This document shows positions 19,707 to 27,315 of a stretch of DNA of 64,000 nt, one piece after another. The stretch is from assembly GCA_964556115.1 (NCBI GenBank), contig CAZKVC010000007.1, positions 1-64,000 of the forward strand, written 5' to 3'. Under the pieces are notes generated by a model. The model saw only the letters and a program-made list of their open reading frames with translations. It did not search any database and was not told the DNA's origin. The translations under genes were made by a program, and so were the position numbers. The stretch's first letter is position 1. Each line of letters opens with the position of its first letter. The stretch is from Parvularcula sp964556115 (lineage in GTDB: Bacteria > Pseudomonadota > Alphaproteobacteria > Caulobacterales > Parvularculaceae).

Positions 19707-20762
19707 TCAATCGCCTATTCTGAAAACCACCGCAGCCCCTACGCCTATCCGCTCGGTCGGCTCACCGTTGATGGTGGCAGGCTGGTAGCGCCATCGCTCA
19801 ACAGCATCGATCACATAGGGGTCAAAGCACGGGTCGTCGCTCTCGAGGACTTGTACATCTGACACACTTCCGTCGGCGGCGATGTCGATACCAATCCTCA
19901 CCCGAACCTCTCTGGGAAGTTCTCTCTGCGGATAGCGGGATGGCAAGATGCATCGATTAAAGTTGCGGGGGTTGGTCCGTCTTTGCGGCTGAGAGTCGCT
20001 GAAGATCTGGTCGGAGGCCGAGTTGAAAGCCAATCCCCGCTCTCGGCGTTCATCGCGGGAAGCACCCCTTTCTTCGGCCGCTAGAAGCCATGACTGCTCA
20101 TCTTGGATGATTTCTGCAAAGAAGGCGTCGGTCTCGAAGGTGGCAAGGACCTGGTGGGCCTCCTGATAGCGACCCTCCGTAAGAAGAAGAACGTAACGTA
20201 GCCTCTTCTCAAGCGAAGAGTCGCCGTCCTCGTTGGTAGTCCCGATGATTTCGAGGGCGCGATCGAGTTCGCCTTGAGCGGCATGAAATTCTGCCTTGTA
20301 AAGGTCGGCGCTACCCGCAAAAGAGAAGTCATCAGGGTATTCTTCCGCTAGCTGATACGCCTCTTCATAAAGGCTTGCAGCGGTGAATTGCTTGAAGGCG
20401 CCCTGAACCAGATCGTCATATCTGGAAGCGTCGCGTGGCATAAGCGCGAGGGCGCTATGAAAGTCGGAAACGCAATGGTCTCTATTTTTGGACGTGACCA
20501 GACACTTTTCACCGCGGATTTGGTACGCGATTGCACGGTCGAAATCGGACCTACCTTCGTCGGCAATAATGGAATCCAGAATTTCCATCATTCTTTCGGC
20601 CTTCTGTAGGTCGTCGGCCCCTCTGATACGCTGCATCCGTCGCAATTTGCTTTGCGTGTGCTCGTCGAGATCGTAGATTTTCTTACCGGGAACGGGAGCC
20701 GAAGCTGCACTCAAACAGATGGCGGCGCTCAAGGCGCAGGCTAGCAATGCCAATGGTTTCAT
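19707..20762 (-). CDS. Periplasmic protein with C-terminal TonB-like domain
   Basis: A protein of about 351 residues. The signal peptide is MKPLALLACALSAAICLSAASA; the middle is helical and TPR-like (residues 60-230), and the last 90 residues match TonB C-terminal domains (PREVRVRIGIDIAADGSVSD, then VIDAVERWRYQPATINGEP). It lacks the N-terminal membrane anchor and proline-rich spacer of classical TonB, so it is an energy-transducer-like fold used in the periplasm, possibly as a partner-binding module. AAGGGG precedes the ATG at 20762. Its DNA is visibly less GC-rich than its neighbours, which suggests acquisition. Confidence 0.7.
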   Translation of the reverse strand: MKPLALLACALSAAICLSAASAPVPGKKIYDLDEHTQSKLRRMQRIRGADDLQKAERMMEILDSIIADEGRSDFDRAIAYQIRGEKCLVTSKNRDHCVSDFHSALALMPRDASRYDDLVQGAFKQFTAASLYEEAYQLAEEYPDDFSFAGSADLYKAEFHAAQGELDRALEIIGTTNEDGDSSLEKRLRYVLLLTEGRYQEAHQVLATFETDAFFAEIIQDEQSWLLAAEERGASRDERRERGLAFNSASDQIFSDSQPQRRTNPRNFNRCILPSRYPQRELPREVRVRIGIDIAADGSVSDVQVLESDDPCFDPYVIDAVERWRYQPATINGEPTERIGVGAAVVFRIGD

Positions 20763-20869
20763 GGATTTGCCCCTTTTCCGAAGCATAAGGGCGGGCTGCT
20801 GAGATGCGCAAGCTGATGAGACAGTCGGGCTTCAACGGTGAACCCGAGATGCTCTTTGCCACTCCAAGC

Positions 20870-20895
20870 AAAAAGCCGCCCCTCGGGACGGCTTC
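20870..20895 (-). terminator. Intrinsic terminator of the VPLPA-CTERM gene
   Basis: On the minus strand AAGCCGTCCC pairs with GGGGCGGCTT (one G-T wobble, tight loop), followed directly by TTTTTGC. It is a classical rho-independent terminator 25 bases after the stop codon. Confidence 0.75.
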
Positions 20896-20919
20896 TCCAT
20901 TGGCCCAAGCCGGTCGCGC

Positions 20920-21618
20920 TCAGGTGGTTTTTCGGTTCATTCGCCTAAGGGCGATGAAGCCTGCTGGAAAGAGGAGGGCCGCTGCGGGGAGCGGGACTTC
21001 GTTTTCCGGCGTGTCGATGAGCTGGGCGAATTCCGTGAAGCGGTACTGGACCAAGGCGTCGGGGCCATCGTTCCGGTCACGGAAGAAGATGCTGTAATTG
21101 TTCGCGGCCGCAAGATCGATGGTGGCCGGCAGGCTGGGGTCGATCGGCTGGCCGGTGAAGGGTTCGCGGAAATTCAGCCTGAAGAGAAAATCGTCATAGT
21201 CGTCCGTCCCGGTCACCGGGCTGCCTTCGGAGAGGTCGACGCTGGCTGCGCGGATGAAGATATTGGTGACGTAGGTCTCAACGCTGCTGATGGTGCTGAC
21301 CGTGTTGACGACCTGGATCTCGTAGTCCCAGCCCGCCGGGACCATGAGCTGGTCGAGGGTGAGGGAGCCGGTGGAGTAATAAGCCCGCTGGCCCGATGAG
21401 GTGTCGATGACTGTATCGGCCGGTGTGGCCGGATCATAGGTCAGGCTGCCGGTGATGGTCGAGAAGGCCTGGGCTTGTGCCGCGAAGGTGCCCGTGTCCG
21501 GCGTGCCGCTGCTCAACCCGGTGTCCTGGACGGCCGCGAAGTTGAAGGTCACTGGCGCAGCGTCGGCAGCGCCGAGCGAAACTGCCGCGACAGCCGCCCA
21601 TGCGAATTGGTGTTTCAT
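20920..21618 (-). CDS. VPLPA-CTERM sorting domain protein
   Basis: A 232-residue exported protein of unknown function. It has a signal peptide (MKHQFAWAAVAAVSLGAADA), a beta-rich central region with PVTFNFAAV, and the C-terminal tripartite sorting signal: VPLPAAALLF motif, hydrophobic stretch, and basic RRMNRK tail. Such tails are recognised by exosortase-type enzymes, none of which is encoded in this window. The ATG at 21618 has AAGGGGAAAC upstream. An intrinsic terminator follows the gene. Confidence 0.8.
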   Translation of the reverse strand: MKHQFAWAAVAAVSLGAADAAPVTFNFAAVQDTGLSSGTPDTGTFAAQAQAFSTITGSLTYDPATPADTVIDTSSGQRAYYSTGSLTLDQLMVPAGWDYEIQVVNTVSTISSVETYVTNIFIRAASVDLSEGSPVTGTDDYDDFLFRLNFREPFTGQPIDPSLPATIDLAAANNYSIFFRDRNDGPDALVQYRFTEFAQLIDTPENEVPLPAAALLFPAGFIALRRMNRKTT

Positions 21619-21720
21619 CTGTTTCCCCTTGCCCGGCCATCGCCGGGACGTTCCCAAGAATGAAGAAGCGCCTAACACAACAAACGAGAAACGAGAAATG
21701 TTCTTATCATAAGGTAAACA

Positions 21721-21749
21721 AAAAGCCCGGCACGAAAGGCCGGGCTTTT
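21721..21749. terminator. rpsD terminator
   Basis: A perfect 11-bp stem AAAAGCCCGGC / GCCGGGCTTTT with a 7-base loop, giving A-tract and T-tract on both strands. It sits 26 bases past the rpsD stop and looks like a strong bidirectional intrinsic terminator. Confidence 0.85.
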
Positions 21750-21774
21750 CTTCGTTCTGGCTTCGAAAGAAGGC

Positions 21775-22392
21775 TTACGAAGCGTAGTATTCGACGACCA
21801 GGTTAGGCTCCATCGTGCCGGCATAGGGCACTTCGGAGAACTCCGGGATACGGACATAGGTCGCGGTCATCTTCTTGGGATCGACATCGACGTAATCGGG
21901 GATGTCGCGCTCGGCGAGCTGGAGCGCTTCGAGCACCAGCGCCATGTTCTTGGACTTCTCGCGAATTTCCACGACATCGCCCGGCTTCACACGGTAGCTG
22001 GGAATGTTGGTCCGGCGTCCATTGACCAGGACATGGCCGTGGTTGACGAACTGGCGCGCCGCGAAGACCGTCGGCACGAATTTCGCGCGGTAGACGATGG
22101 CGTCGAGGCGGCTTTCGAGAAGGCCGATCAGGTTTTCGGCGGTGTTGCCCTTCTGACGGGCGGCTTCGACGTAGATCTTCGAGAACTGCTTCTCGGAGAT
22201 GTTGCCGTAATAGCCCTTGAGCTTCTGCTTCGCCATCAACTGCTGGCCGAAGTCCGAAAGCTTACCCTGACGGCGCTGGCCATGCATGCCGGGCTTGTAG
22301 TCGCGGCGGTTGATGGGAGATTTGGGGCGACCCCAGATGTTTTCACCGACACGGCGGTCGATTTTGTACTTGGCGGAGATCCGCTTGGACAT
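21775..22392 (-). CDS. rpsD: 30S ribosomal protein S4
   Basis: Primary 16S rRNA-binding protein of the small subunit. The 205-residue product has the alphaproteobacterial-type N-terminus MSKRISAKYKIDRRVGENIWG, and the S4 RNA-binding domain near residues 95-155 (ESRLDAIVYRAKFVPTVFAARQ and NHGHVLVNGRRTNIPSYRVKPGD). It stands as a single gene with its own terminator. As an essential core gene it argues that this window belongs to a main chromosome. Confidence 0.97.
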   Translation of the reverse strand: MSKRISAKYKIDRRVGENIWGRPKSPINRRDYKPGMHGQRRQGKLSDFGQQLMAKQKLKGYYGNISEKQFSKIYVEAARQKGNTAENLIGLLESRLDAIVYRAKFVPTVFAARQFVNHGHVLVNGRRTNIPSYRVKPGDVVEIREKSKNMALVLEALQLAERDIPDYVDVDPKKMTATYVRIPEFSEVPYAGTMEPNLVVEYYAS

Positions 22393-22533
22393 GATCCACT
22401 CTCATTTCGCTTCGATCCGGTCCCCCGCCCCACGCGGAAGACGATTGCAACGGCGGAATTCGAAACAGCCCGTCTTGAAGCGGAGGCCCGTAGCAGGTCA
22501 GAAGGGACCGTCAAGACCGTTGGAGGGTAGGGC

Positions 22534-24162
22534 ATGAGAAACTGGGTCTGGGGCATCGCCATGTGTGCGCTGCTGAGCGCTTGCGCCGAAGAGGGAAGCG
22601 CGCCGCAGCCAGCGGCCCAGCAGACGAGGCCGCAGCTCTCACCCGCCCCCGATCCGGCAGCCCTCCCCGGTGCGATCAAGGCCGGCAAGGCCGAGCCCGT
22701 CCAGGTGGTCGGCACCTATCTGCGGCGGATCGAGCTTCTCGATGACAGTGGGCCGCGGATCGGCGCGGTGATCGCGGTCAATGAAAACGCCGTCGCACAG
22801 GCCCGCACCCTGACCAAGGAGCGCGGCGACCGGGAGAACCCCGGCGTGCTCTACGGCCTGCCGGTCCTCATCAAGGACAATATCGAAACTGCCGATATGC
22901 GCACCACCGCAGGCTCGCGCGCCCTGGCCGGGAACGACACAGGCCGCGACGCTCCCGCCGTCGAGCGGCTGCGGAATGCCGGCGCGGTGATCCTCGGCAA
23001 GACCAACCTGTCCGAATGGGCGAATTTCCGCTCCGATCAGTCCACCAGCGGCTGGTCGGCGATCGGCGGCCTGACCCGCAACCCCCACGATCTCTCGCGG
23101 AGCGCCTGCGGCTCGTCGTCGGGGTCAGGCGCGGCGGTGGCGGCAGGTCTCGCCTGGGGCGCTCTCGGTACCGAAACGAATGGATCGGTGACCTGCCCGG
23201 CAGCGATGAACGGCATTGTCGGTTTCAAGCCGACCGTCGGCATGGTCAGCCGCTCGCGCGTGGTGCCGATCTCGCCGAGCCAGGACACGATCGGCCCGAT
23301 GACCGCCACGGTCGAGGGCGCCGCTATGATGATGGAAGCCCTTGCCGGGACCGACCCGTCCGACGACGCCACGGCCGAGGCCGACGAGCGCCGCGGCGGA
23401 TTCCTCGAGGCCGCGCGCAACGCGTCCCTCGACGGCGTGCGGCTGGGCGTTCTTCGCTGGGCCGAAGCGGATGATCCGCGCGAGCAGGCGGTCTTCGAAG
23501 AAGCCCTCCGCCGGGCCGAGGAAGCCGGCGCGATCCTCGTCGACATCGAGGAAAGCGGCATCGAGCTTTCCGGCGCCGACGCCTACAATATCCTCAAGAG
23601 CGAGTTCAAAGCCTCTCTCGACGACTATCTGGCTGACAGCGCGGACGGCGTCGAGACGCGTTCGCTGGAAGACGTCATCGCCTTCAACGAGGCGGACGAC
23701 CGCGAGCTCGGCCTTTTCGGCCACAACATCATGACCGAGAGCCAGGAGACCGCAGGCATCGAGGACGAGGAGTATCTCGCGGCGCGGGACCGGGTGCAGA
23801 AGGCGGCCCGTGAGGACGGCATCGACCGGCTCCTCGCCGAGAACGAGGTTGATTTCCTCGTCGCGCCGAGTTTCGGGCCGGCCTTCGTCATCGACCTCGT
23901 GCGCGGCGATGTCATCGGCAACAATGCGGGCGCAGGCTGGCTCGCCGCCATCGCCGGCTATCCGCACCTGACCCTGCCCATGGGCGATGTCGAAGGCCTG
24001 CCCCTCGGCTTTTCCGTTATGGGAACGAAATGGGAGGATGCTGCGGTGATCGGCGTCGGGGCGGCGCTCGAAGATGTTTTCCCGCCCAGGCTCGAGCCGA
24101 GTTTCAGGAACCGGGCCGACGATGACAGCCGCATCGCAGGTCTACTGACAGTCGACAGGTAA
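22534..24162 (+). CDS. Amidase signature family lipoprotein
   Basis: A 542-residue amidase. The N-terminus ends in a lipobox (ALLSACAEE), so the enzyme is a lipoprotein, probably periplasmic. The Ser-cisSer-Lys triad is visible: Lys in PVLIKDN, the Gly/Ser-rich stretch ACGSSSGSGAAVAAG, and the nucleophile segment TETNGSVTCPA. The substrate is unknown; close relatives are annotated as amidases acting on small amides or peptide amides. GGAGG precedes the start. Six bases separate its stop from the photolyase-like gene, so they probably form one operon. Confidence 0.9.
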   Translation: MRNWVWGIAMCALLSACAEEGSAPQPAAQQTRPQLSPAPDPAALPGAIKAGKAEPVQVVGTYLRRIELLDDSGPRIGAVIAVNENAVAQARTLTKERGDRENPGVLYGLPVLIKDNIETADMRTTAGSRALAGNDTGRDAPAVERLRNAGAVILGKTNLSEWANFRSDQSTSGWSAIGGLTRNPHDLSRSACGSSSGSGAAVAAGLAWGALGTETNGSVTCPAAMNGIVGFKPTVGMVSRSRVVPISPSQDTIGPMTATVEGAAMMMEALAGTDPSDDATAEADERRGGFLEAARNASLDGVRLGVLRWAEADDPREQAVFEEALRRAEEAGAILVDIEESGIELSGADAYNILKSEFKASLDDYLADSADGVETRSLEDVIAFNEADDRELGLFGHNIMTESQETAGIEDEEYLAARDRVQKAAREDGIDRLLAENEVDFLVAPSFGPAFVIDLVRGDVIGNNAGAGWLAAIAGYPHLTLPMGDVEGLPLGFSVMGTKWEDAAVIGVGAALEDVFPPRLEPSFRNRADDDSRIAGLLTVDR

Positions 24163-24167
24163 CAGCG

Positions 24168-25394
24168 ATGGATTTCGACGCCCCTCTCACCTCCACGTTT
24201 CCGCCCACCCGCGAAGCGGGGCTTCAGCGGCTGGAGGCGTTCGTGCCGCGCATGGGGGCGAGCTACGCCTCCAAGCGGAACACCGACCGGGGGCCGGAGG
24301 ACCGCTCCAACATCTCGGGCCTATCGCCCTATCACAGCCACCGGCTGGTCCTCGAGAGCGAGACCCTCGCCAAGGCGTTGGAGCATCACGGTGAGAACGG
24401 GGCGGAGGCGTTCCTGCAGGAAGTCCTCTGGCGGGGCTATTTCAAAGGGTGGCTCGAGCAGCATCCGCAGGTCTGGACCCGCTACCGCCGGGGCGTCGAA
24501 GACAGCTTCGTCAATCTCGATAGCGAAGCCCGGGCACGCTACGACAAGGCGGTGGGCGGTGAGACCGGCATCGCCTGCTTCGATGCATGGGCGCGGGAGC
24601 TGATCGAGATCGGCTATCTGCACAATCACAGCCGGATGTGGTTCGCCTCCATCTGGATCTTCACCCTCGGCCTGCCCTGGGACCTCGGGGCGGATTTCTT
24701 CTACCGCCATCTTCTCGATGGCGATGCCGCTTCGAACACCCTTTCATGGCGTTGGGCGGCGGGGCTCCATACCAAGGGCAAAAGCTACCTGGCGACGCCC
24801 GAGAACATCGAGCGCTACACCGAGGGCCGTTTTCCGCGGCCAGGCAACCTCGCGCCTGATGCTCCGGCCCTCGAAGACGACTGGAATGACGAGACCCAGC
24901 CCCTGCCCGCGCCCGCGCGGCCCGAGCCGGGGGTGCCGAGCCTTCTTCTCCTTCACGAGGACGACCTTGCCTTTGAGACCCTCGGGCTTGGCGACTTCGA
25001 CCTCAAGGGCACGGCGGCCGTGACGGTGACCGACGACCGCTCGCCCTTTGGTGCCAGCGAGCAGGCCAAGCATTTCACCATCAACGCGGTGGAAGACGCC
25101 CTCAACCGCGCCGACGACGCCCTGCCCGGGGACGCGGAGAAGCTTCTGTCCTTCGAGGCGGTGGCCGAGCATGCGCGGGAGATCGGCGCTGAGCAGATCA
25201 TCTATCCCTACGCGCCTGTCGGCCCGGTCAAGGACAGGTTGATGGCGGCAGCACCTGGCTGGAACGAGGCGGGGCTTGAGCACCGGGCCATCCTACGGGC
25301 CTATGACGAAACCCTTTGGCCCCATTGCGGCAAGGGTTATTTCGGCGTCAAAAAGAAAATGGGAGACCTCCTCCCCAAGCTCGCAGACCGCTAG
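24168..25394 (+). CDS. Photolyase-like FAD-binding protein with unusual domain order
   Basis: A 408-residue protein whose first 230 residues resemble the FAD-binding helical domain of DNA photolyases/cryptochromes: SPYHSHRLV, FLQEVLWRGYFKGWLEQHP, then LHNHSRMWFASIWIFTLGLPW and NTLSWRWAAGLHTKGKSYLA. No N-terminal antenna domain precedes it. Instead, residues about 245-408 look like an alpha/beta domain (SLLLLHEDDL, AVTVTDD, EQIIYPYAPVG), as if the two photolyase domains were swapped. A role in light-dependent repair or sensing is inferred; a flavin enzyme of other function is possible. Its stop TAG overlaps the stop of the convergent FAD oxidoreductase in a CTAG. Confidence 0.75.
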   Translation: MDFDAPLTSTFPPTREAGLQRLEAFVPRMGASYASKRNTDRGPEDRSNISGLSPYHSHRLVLESETLAKALEHHGENGAEAFLQEVLWRGYFKGWLEQHPQVWTRYRRGVEDSFVNLDSEARARYDKAVGGETGIACFDAWARELIEIGYLHNHSRMWFASIWIFTLGLPWDLGADFFYRHLLDGDAASNTLSWRWAAGLHTKGKSYLATPENIERYTEGRFPRPGNLAPDAPALEDDWNDETQPLPAPARPEPGVPSLLLLHEDDLAFETLGLGDFDLKGTAAVTVTDDRSPFGASEQAKHFTINAVEDALNRADDALPGDAEKLLSFEAVAEHAREIGAEQIIYPYAPVGPVKDRLMAAAPGWNEAGLEHRAILRAYDETLWPHCGKGYFGVKKKMGDLLPKLADR

Positions 25395-26359
25395 AACGCG
25401 GCCTTCAGCGCTTCGCCCAGGCGATGGCCGGAGAGCCATGCCGCCTCGATCCTCGGACCCATGTGCCAGTCGCCACAGGTGGCAAAGCCGCTGTCGGTAT
25501 CGAGGCCGAAATCCTCATCGGCGGTATCGAGGACGCGCGCATAGCGCCAGCGGTGAACCGCGCTGTGGGACGGCTTGCCCTCGACGCCTGACGCCTCGGC
25601 GAAGGCGGCGAGGAGCGCATCGCTGACATCGTCCGGATCATCCTCGAGATGCCGCTCGCTCCATTCGGGGGAGGCATGGACGACGAAACGCCCACCGGGC
25701 TCGCGCTGGGGCTTGCCCGGCTGCCAAAAGATCGCGTCGATCCTGTCGTCGTCGGGCCAGAAGACATCGAAGCCCGGATCGGTGTCGCCGATCGCAGCCA
25801 TCAGGGTCCAGCAGGGCGCATAACGCGCCTGGTCCGCCCGCGCCTTGAGGGGATGATCGCCCGGCAGAAGGGCAGCGGCCTGCGGCGCCGGGGTTGCGAG
25901 GACCACGAAATCGGCGTCGGCGATCTGATGGCCGGCTCTGGTGCTGAGGTCGAAGCGGCCGTCGCGGCCGGGCATTGGGGCACCGATCTCGATCCCGAAC
26001 TCTGCGTCCAGCGCCTCGGCCTCGTGACGGATGATGGCGTTCATGCCGGGGATGCCGACAAACCAGGCCTCGTCAGGTTGGGTGACCTCTCCGTCCTTGC
26101 GGCACCTTGGTGTCCACGAAGCGGCCGCGCCCGCTTTTCTCCACGCCTCGACCGCACGAAGAAAGGCATCGTCCCGGACGGTGAAATAGGCAGCGCCATG
26201 GTCGAACCGGCCCGCGGGGGACCGCCGCGTGGCGCAGCGCCCGCCAGGGCCCCGGCCCTTGTCGGCTATGCGCACGTCGACACCTGCTGCAGCGAGCACG
26301 CGCCCGCAGGCCAGCCCCGCAAGGCCCGCGCCGATGATGAAGACTGAAGGGTTCGCCAT
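25391..26359 (-). CDS. FAD-dependent oxidoreductase (renalase-like, COG3380 type)
   Basis: A 322-residue flavoprotein. The N-terminal dinucleotide fold is VFIIGAGLAGLACGRVLAAAG, followed by the GG doublet region (GRGPGGRCATRR) and FDHGAAYFTVRD; the C-terminal FAD motif includes GDWHMGPRIEAAWLSGHRLGE. These proteins resemble amine oxidases and renalase and often sit beside photolyase-like genes, as here. ATG 26359 is favoured over GTG 26365 because GGAG is eight bases away. It converges with the photolyase-like gene, sharing the CTAG stop. Confidence 0.85.
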   Translation of the reverse strand: MANPSVFIIGAGLAGLACGRVLAAAGVDVRIADKGRGPGGRCATRRSPAGRFDHGAAYFTVRDDAFLRAVEAWRKAGAAASWTPRCRKDGEVTQPDEAWFVGIPGMNAIIRHEAEALDAEFGIEIGAPMPGRDGRFDLSTRAGHQIADADFVVLATPAPQAAALLPGDHPLKARADQARYAPCWTLMAAIGDTDPGFDVFWPDDDRIDAIFWQPGKPQREPGGRFVVHASPEWSERHLEDDPDDVSDALLAAFAEASGVEGKPSHSAVHRWRYARVLDTADEDFGLDTDSGFATCGDWHMGPRIEAAWLSGHRLGEALKAAF

Positions 26360-26420
26360 GGCCACTTCTCCAATGGGGAGGACCTATGGCGTTTGCGTCG
26401 CGAAGAAAGAGACGTTTCGC

Positions 26421-27254
26421 TCAGAACCGATAGGAATGACGAAGCCTCTGAAGGAAGAGCGGCTGACGGCTCTCCTCCATGGTCACCTGCCAGATCGGGT
26501 TCGCACCTCGGCGGACCGTGAAGCTGTCCTCATGGATTTCGTAGCCATCGGCTTCGACCAGAAGCTGAAGGTCGGCTTCGGCATCGGCGGCCTTTACCTG
26601 GGTGACGATGCGCAGGACACCGCCGCTGTAGTCCATTTCGGCCCCGGAATTACGGAACAGGTTGTAGCGGATGCCGGTTTCGGGGTTGTAGAGCTTACCC
26701 GCCAGCTGGTTCCTTCCGATCATCGTATCGACATCGGTCCGGAGACCTTGCGGGAACTCGATCTGGATGCGGAGCTGGTAGTTCTGTCCGGCGGCCTGCT
26801 GGCTCGCCGCTGCACTGATGGGCAGGAGAAAGGCATCCTCCCCACCAAGCCGGGCGGGGCCGAAGGCGGCGTCGAGATTGCTGCGGGGGGTCATGGACTC
26901 GGCAGGAGCCTGAAGCGGCGTTCCGAGATCCGAAGGCGCCAGGGTCACAAGGGCGGCGAGCGCGCCGAAGCCCTGGGCGAATGCGCCCCTCATGGTGACG
27001 GGCTGGAAGAACAGGACCGTCCCGCCGCCGATCGCCATCAGGATCAGCATCACGCCATAAAGCGGGATCGAATCGAGACCGAGAAGCGAGGTCACTTCGA
27101 GGATCCAGCGGTTGAGAACGTAGAGCGCCGAGGCTTCGCGCTGCTGGGTCAGGTCGACGAGGATCGCGCTTCCTATCCCCAGCGCCGCCACACCACCCAG
27201 CCCCGCCCGACTGAACACACCGATATCGCGTTCGAGATAAGCTCTGCTGACCAT
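26421..27254 (-). CDS. Unknown membrane-anchored protein
   Basis: A 277-residue protein of no recognised family. Two hydrophobic helices lie in the N-terminal third (GLGGVAALGIGSAILVDL and PLYGVMLILMAIGGGTVLFF), with a possible third weak one near residue 95. The remaining 170 residues are probably extracytoplasmic and beta-rich (QLRIQIEFPQGLR, GGVLRIVTQVKAADA, DGYEIHEDSFTVRRG). It is the last gene before the replication cassette. AAGGGAAG precedes the ATG at moderate distance. Confidence 0.65.
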   Translation of the reverse strand: MVSRAYLERDIGVFSRAGLGGVAALGIGSAILVDLTQQREASALYVLNRWILEVTSLLGLDSIPLYGVMLILMAIGGGTVLFFQPVTMRGAFAQGFGALAALVTLAPSDLGTPLQAPAESMTPRSNLDAAFGPARLGGEDAFLLPISAAASQQAAGQNYQLRIQIEFPQGLRTDVDTMIGRNQLAGKLYNPETGIRYNLFRNSGAEMDYSGGVLRIVTQVKAADAEADLQLLVEADGYEIHEDSFTVRRGANPIWQVTMEESRQPLFLQRLRHSYRF

Positions 27255-27315
27255 GCCCTGCTTCCCTTGCCCTTAACGAGACATTAACACAAAAAATCAG
27301 GTGGGCAATCGGCGC

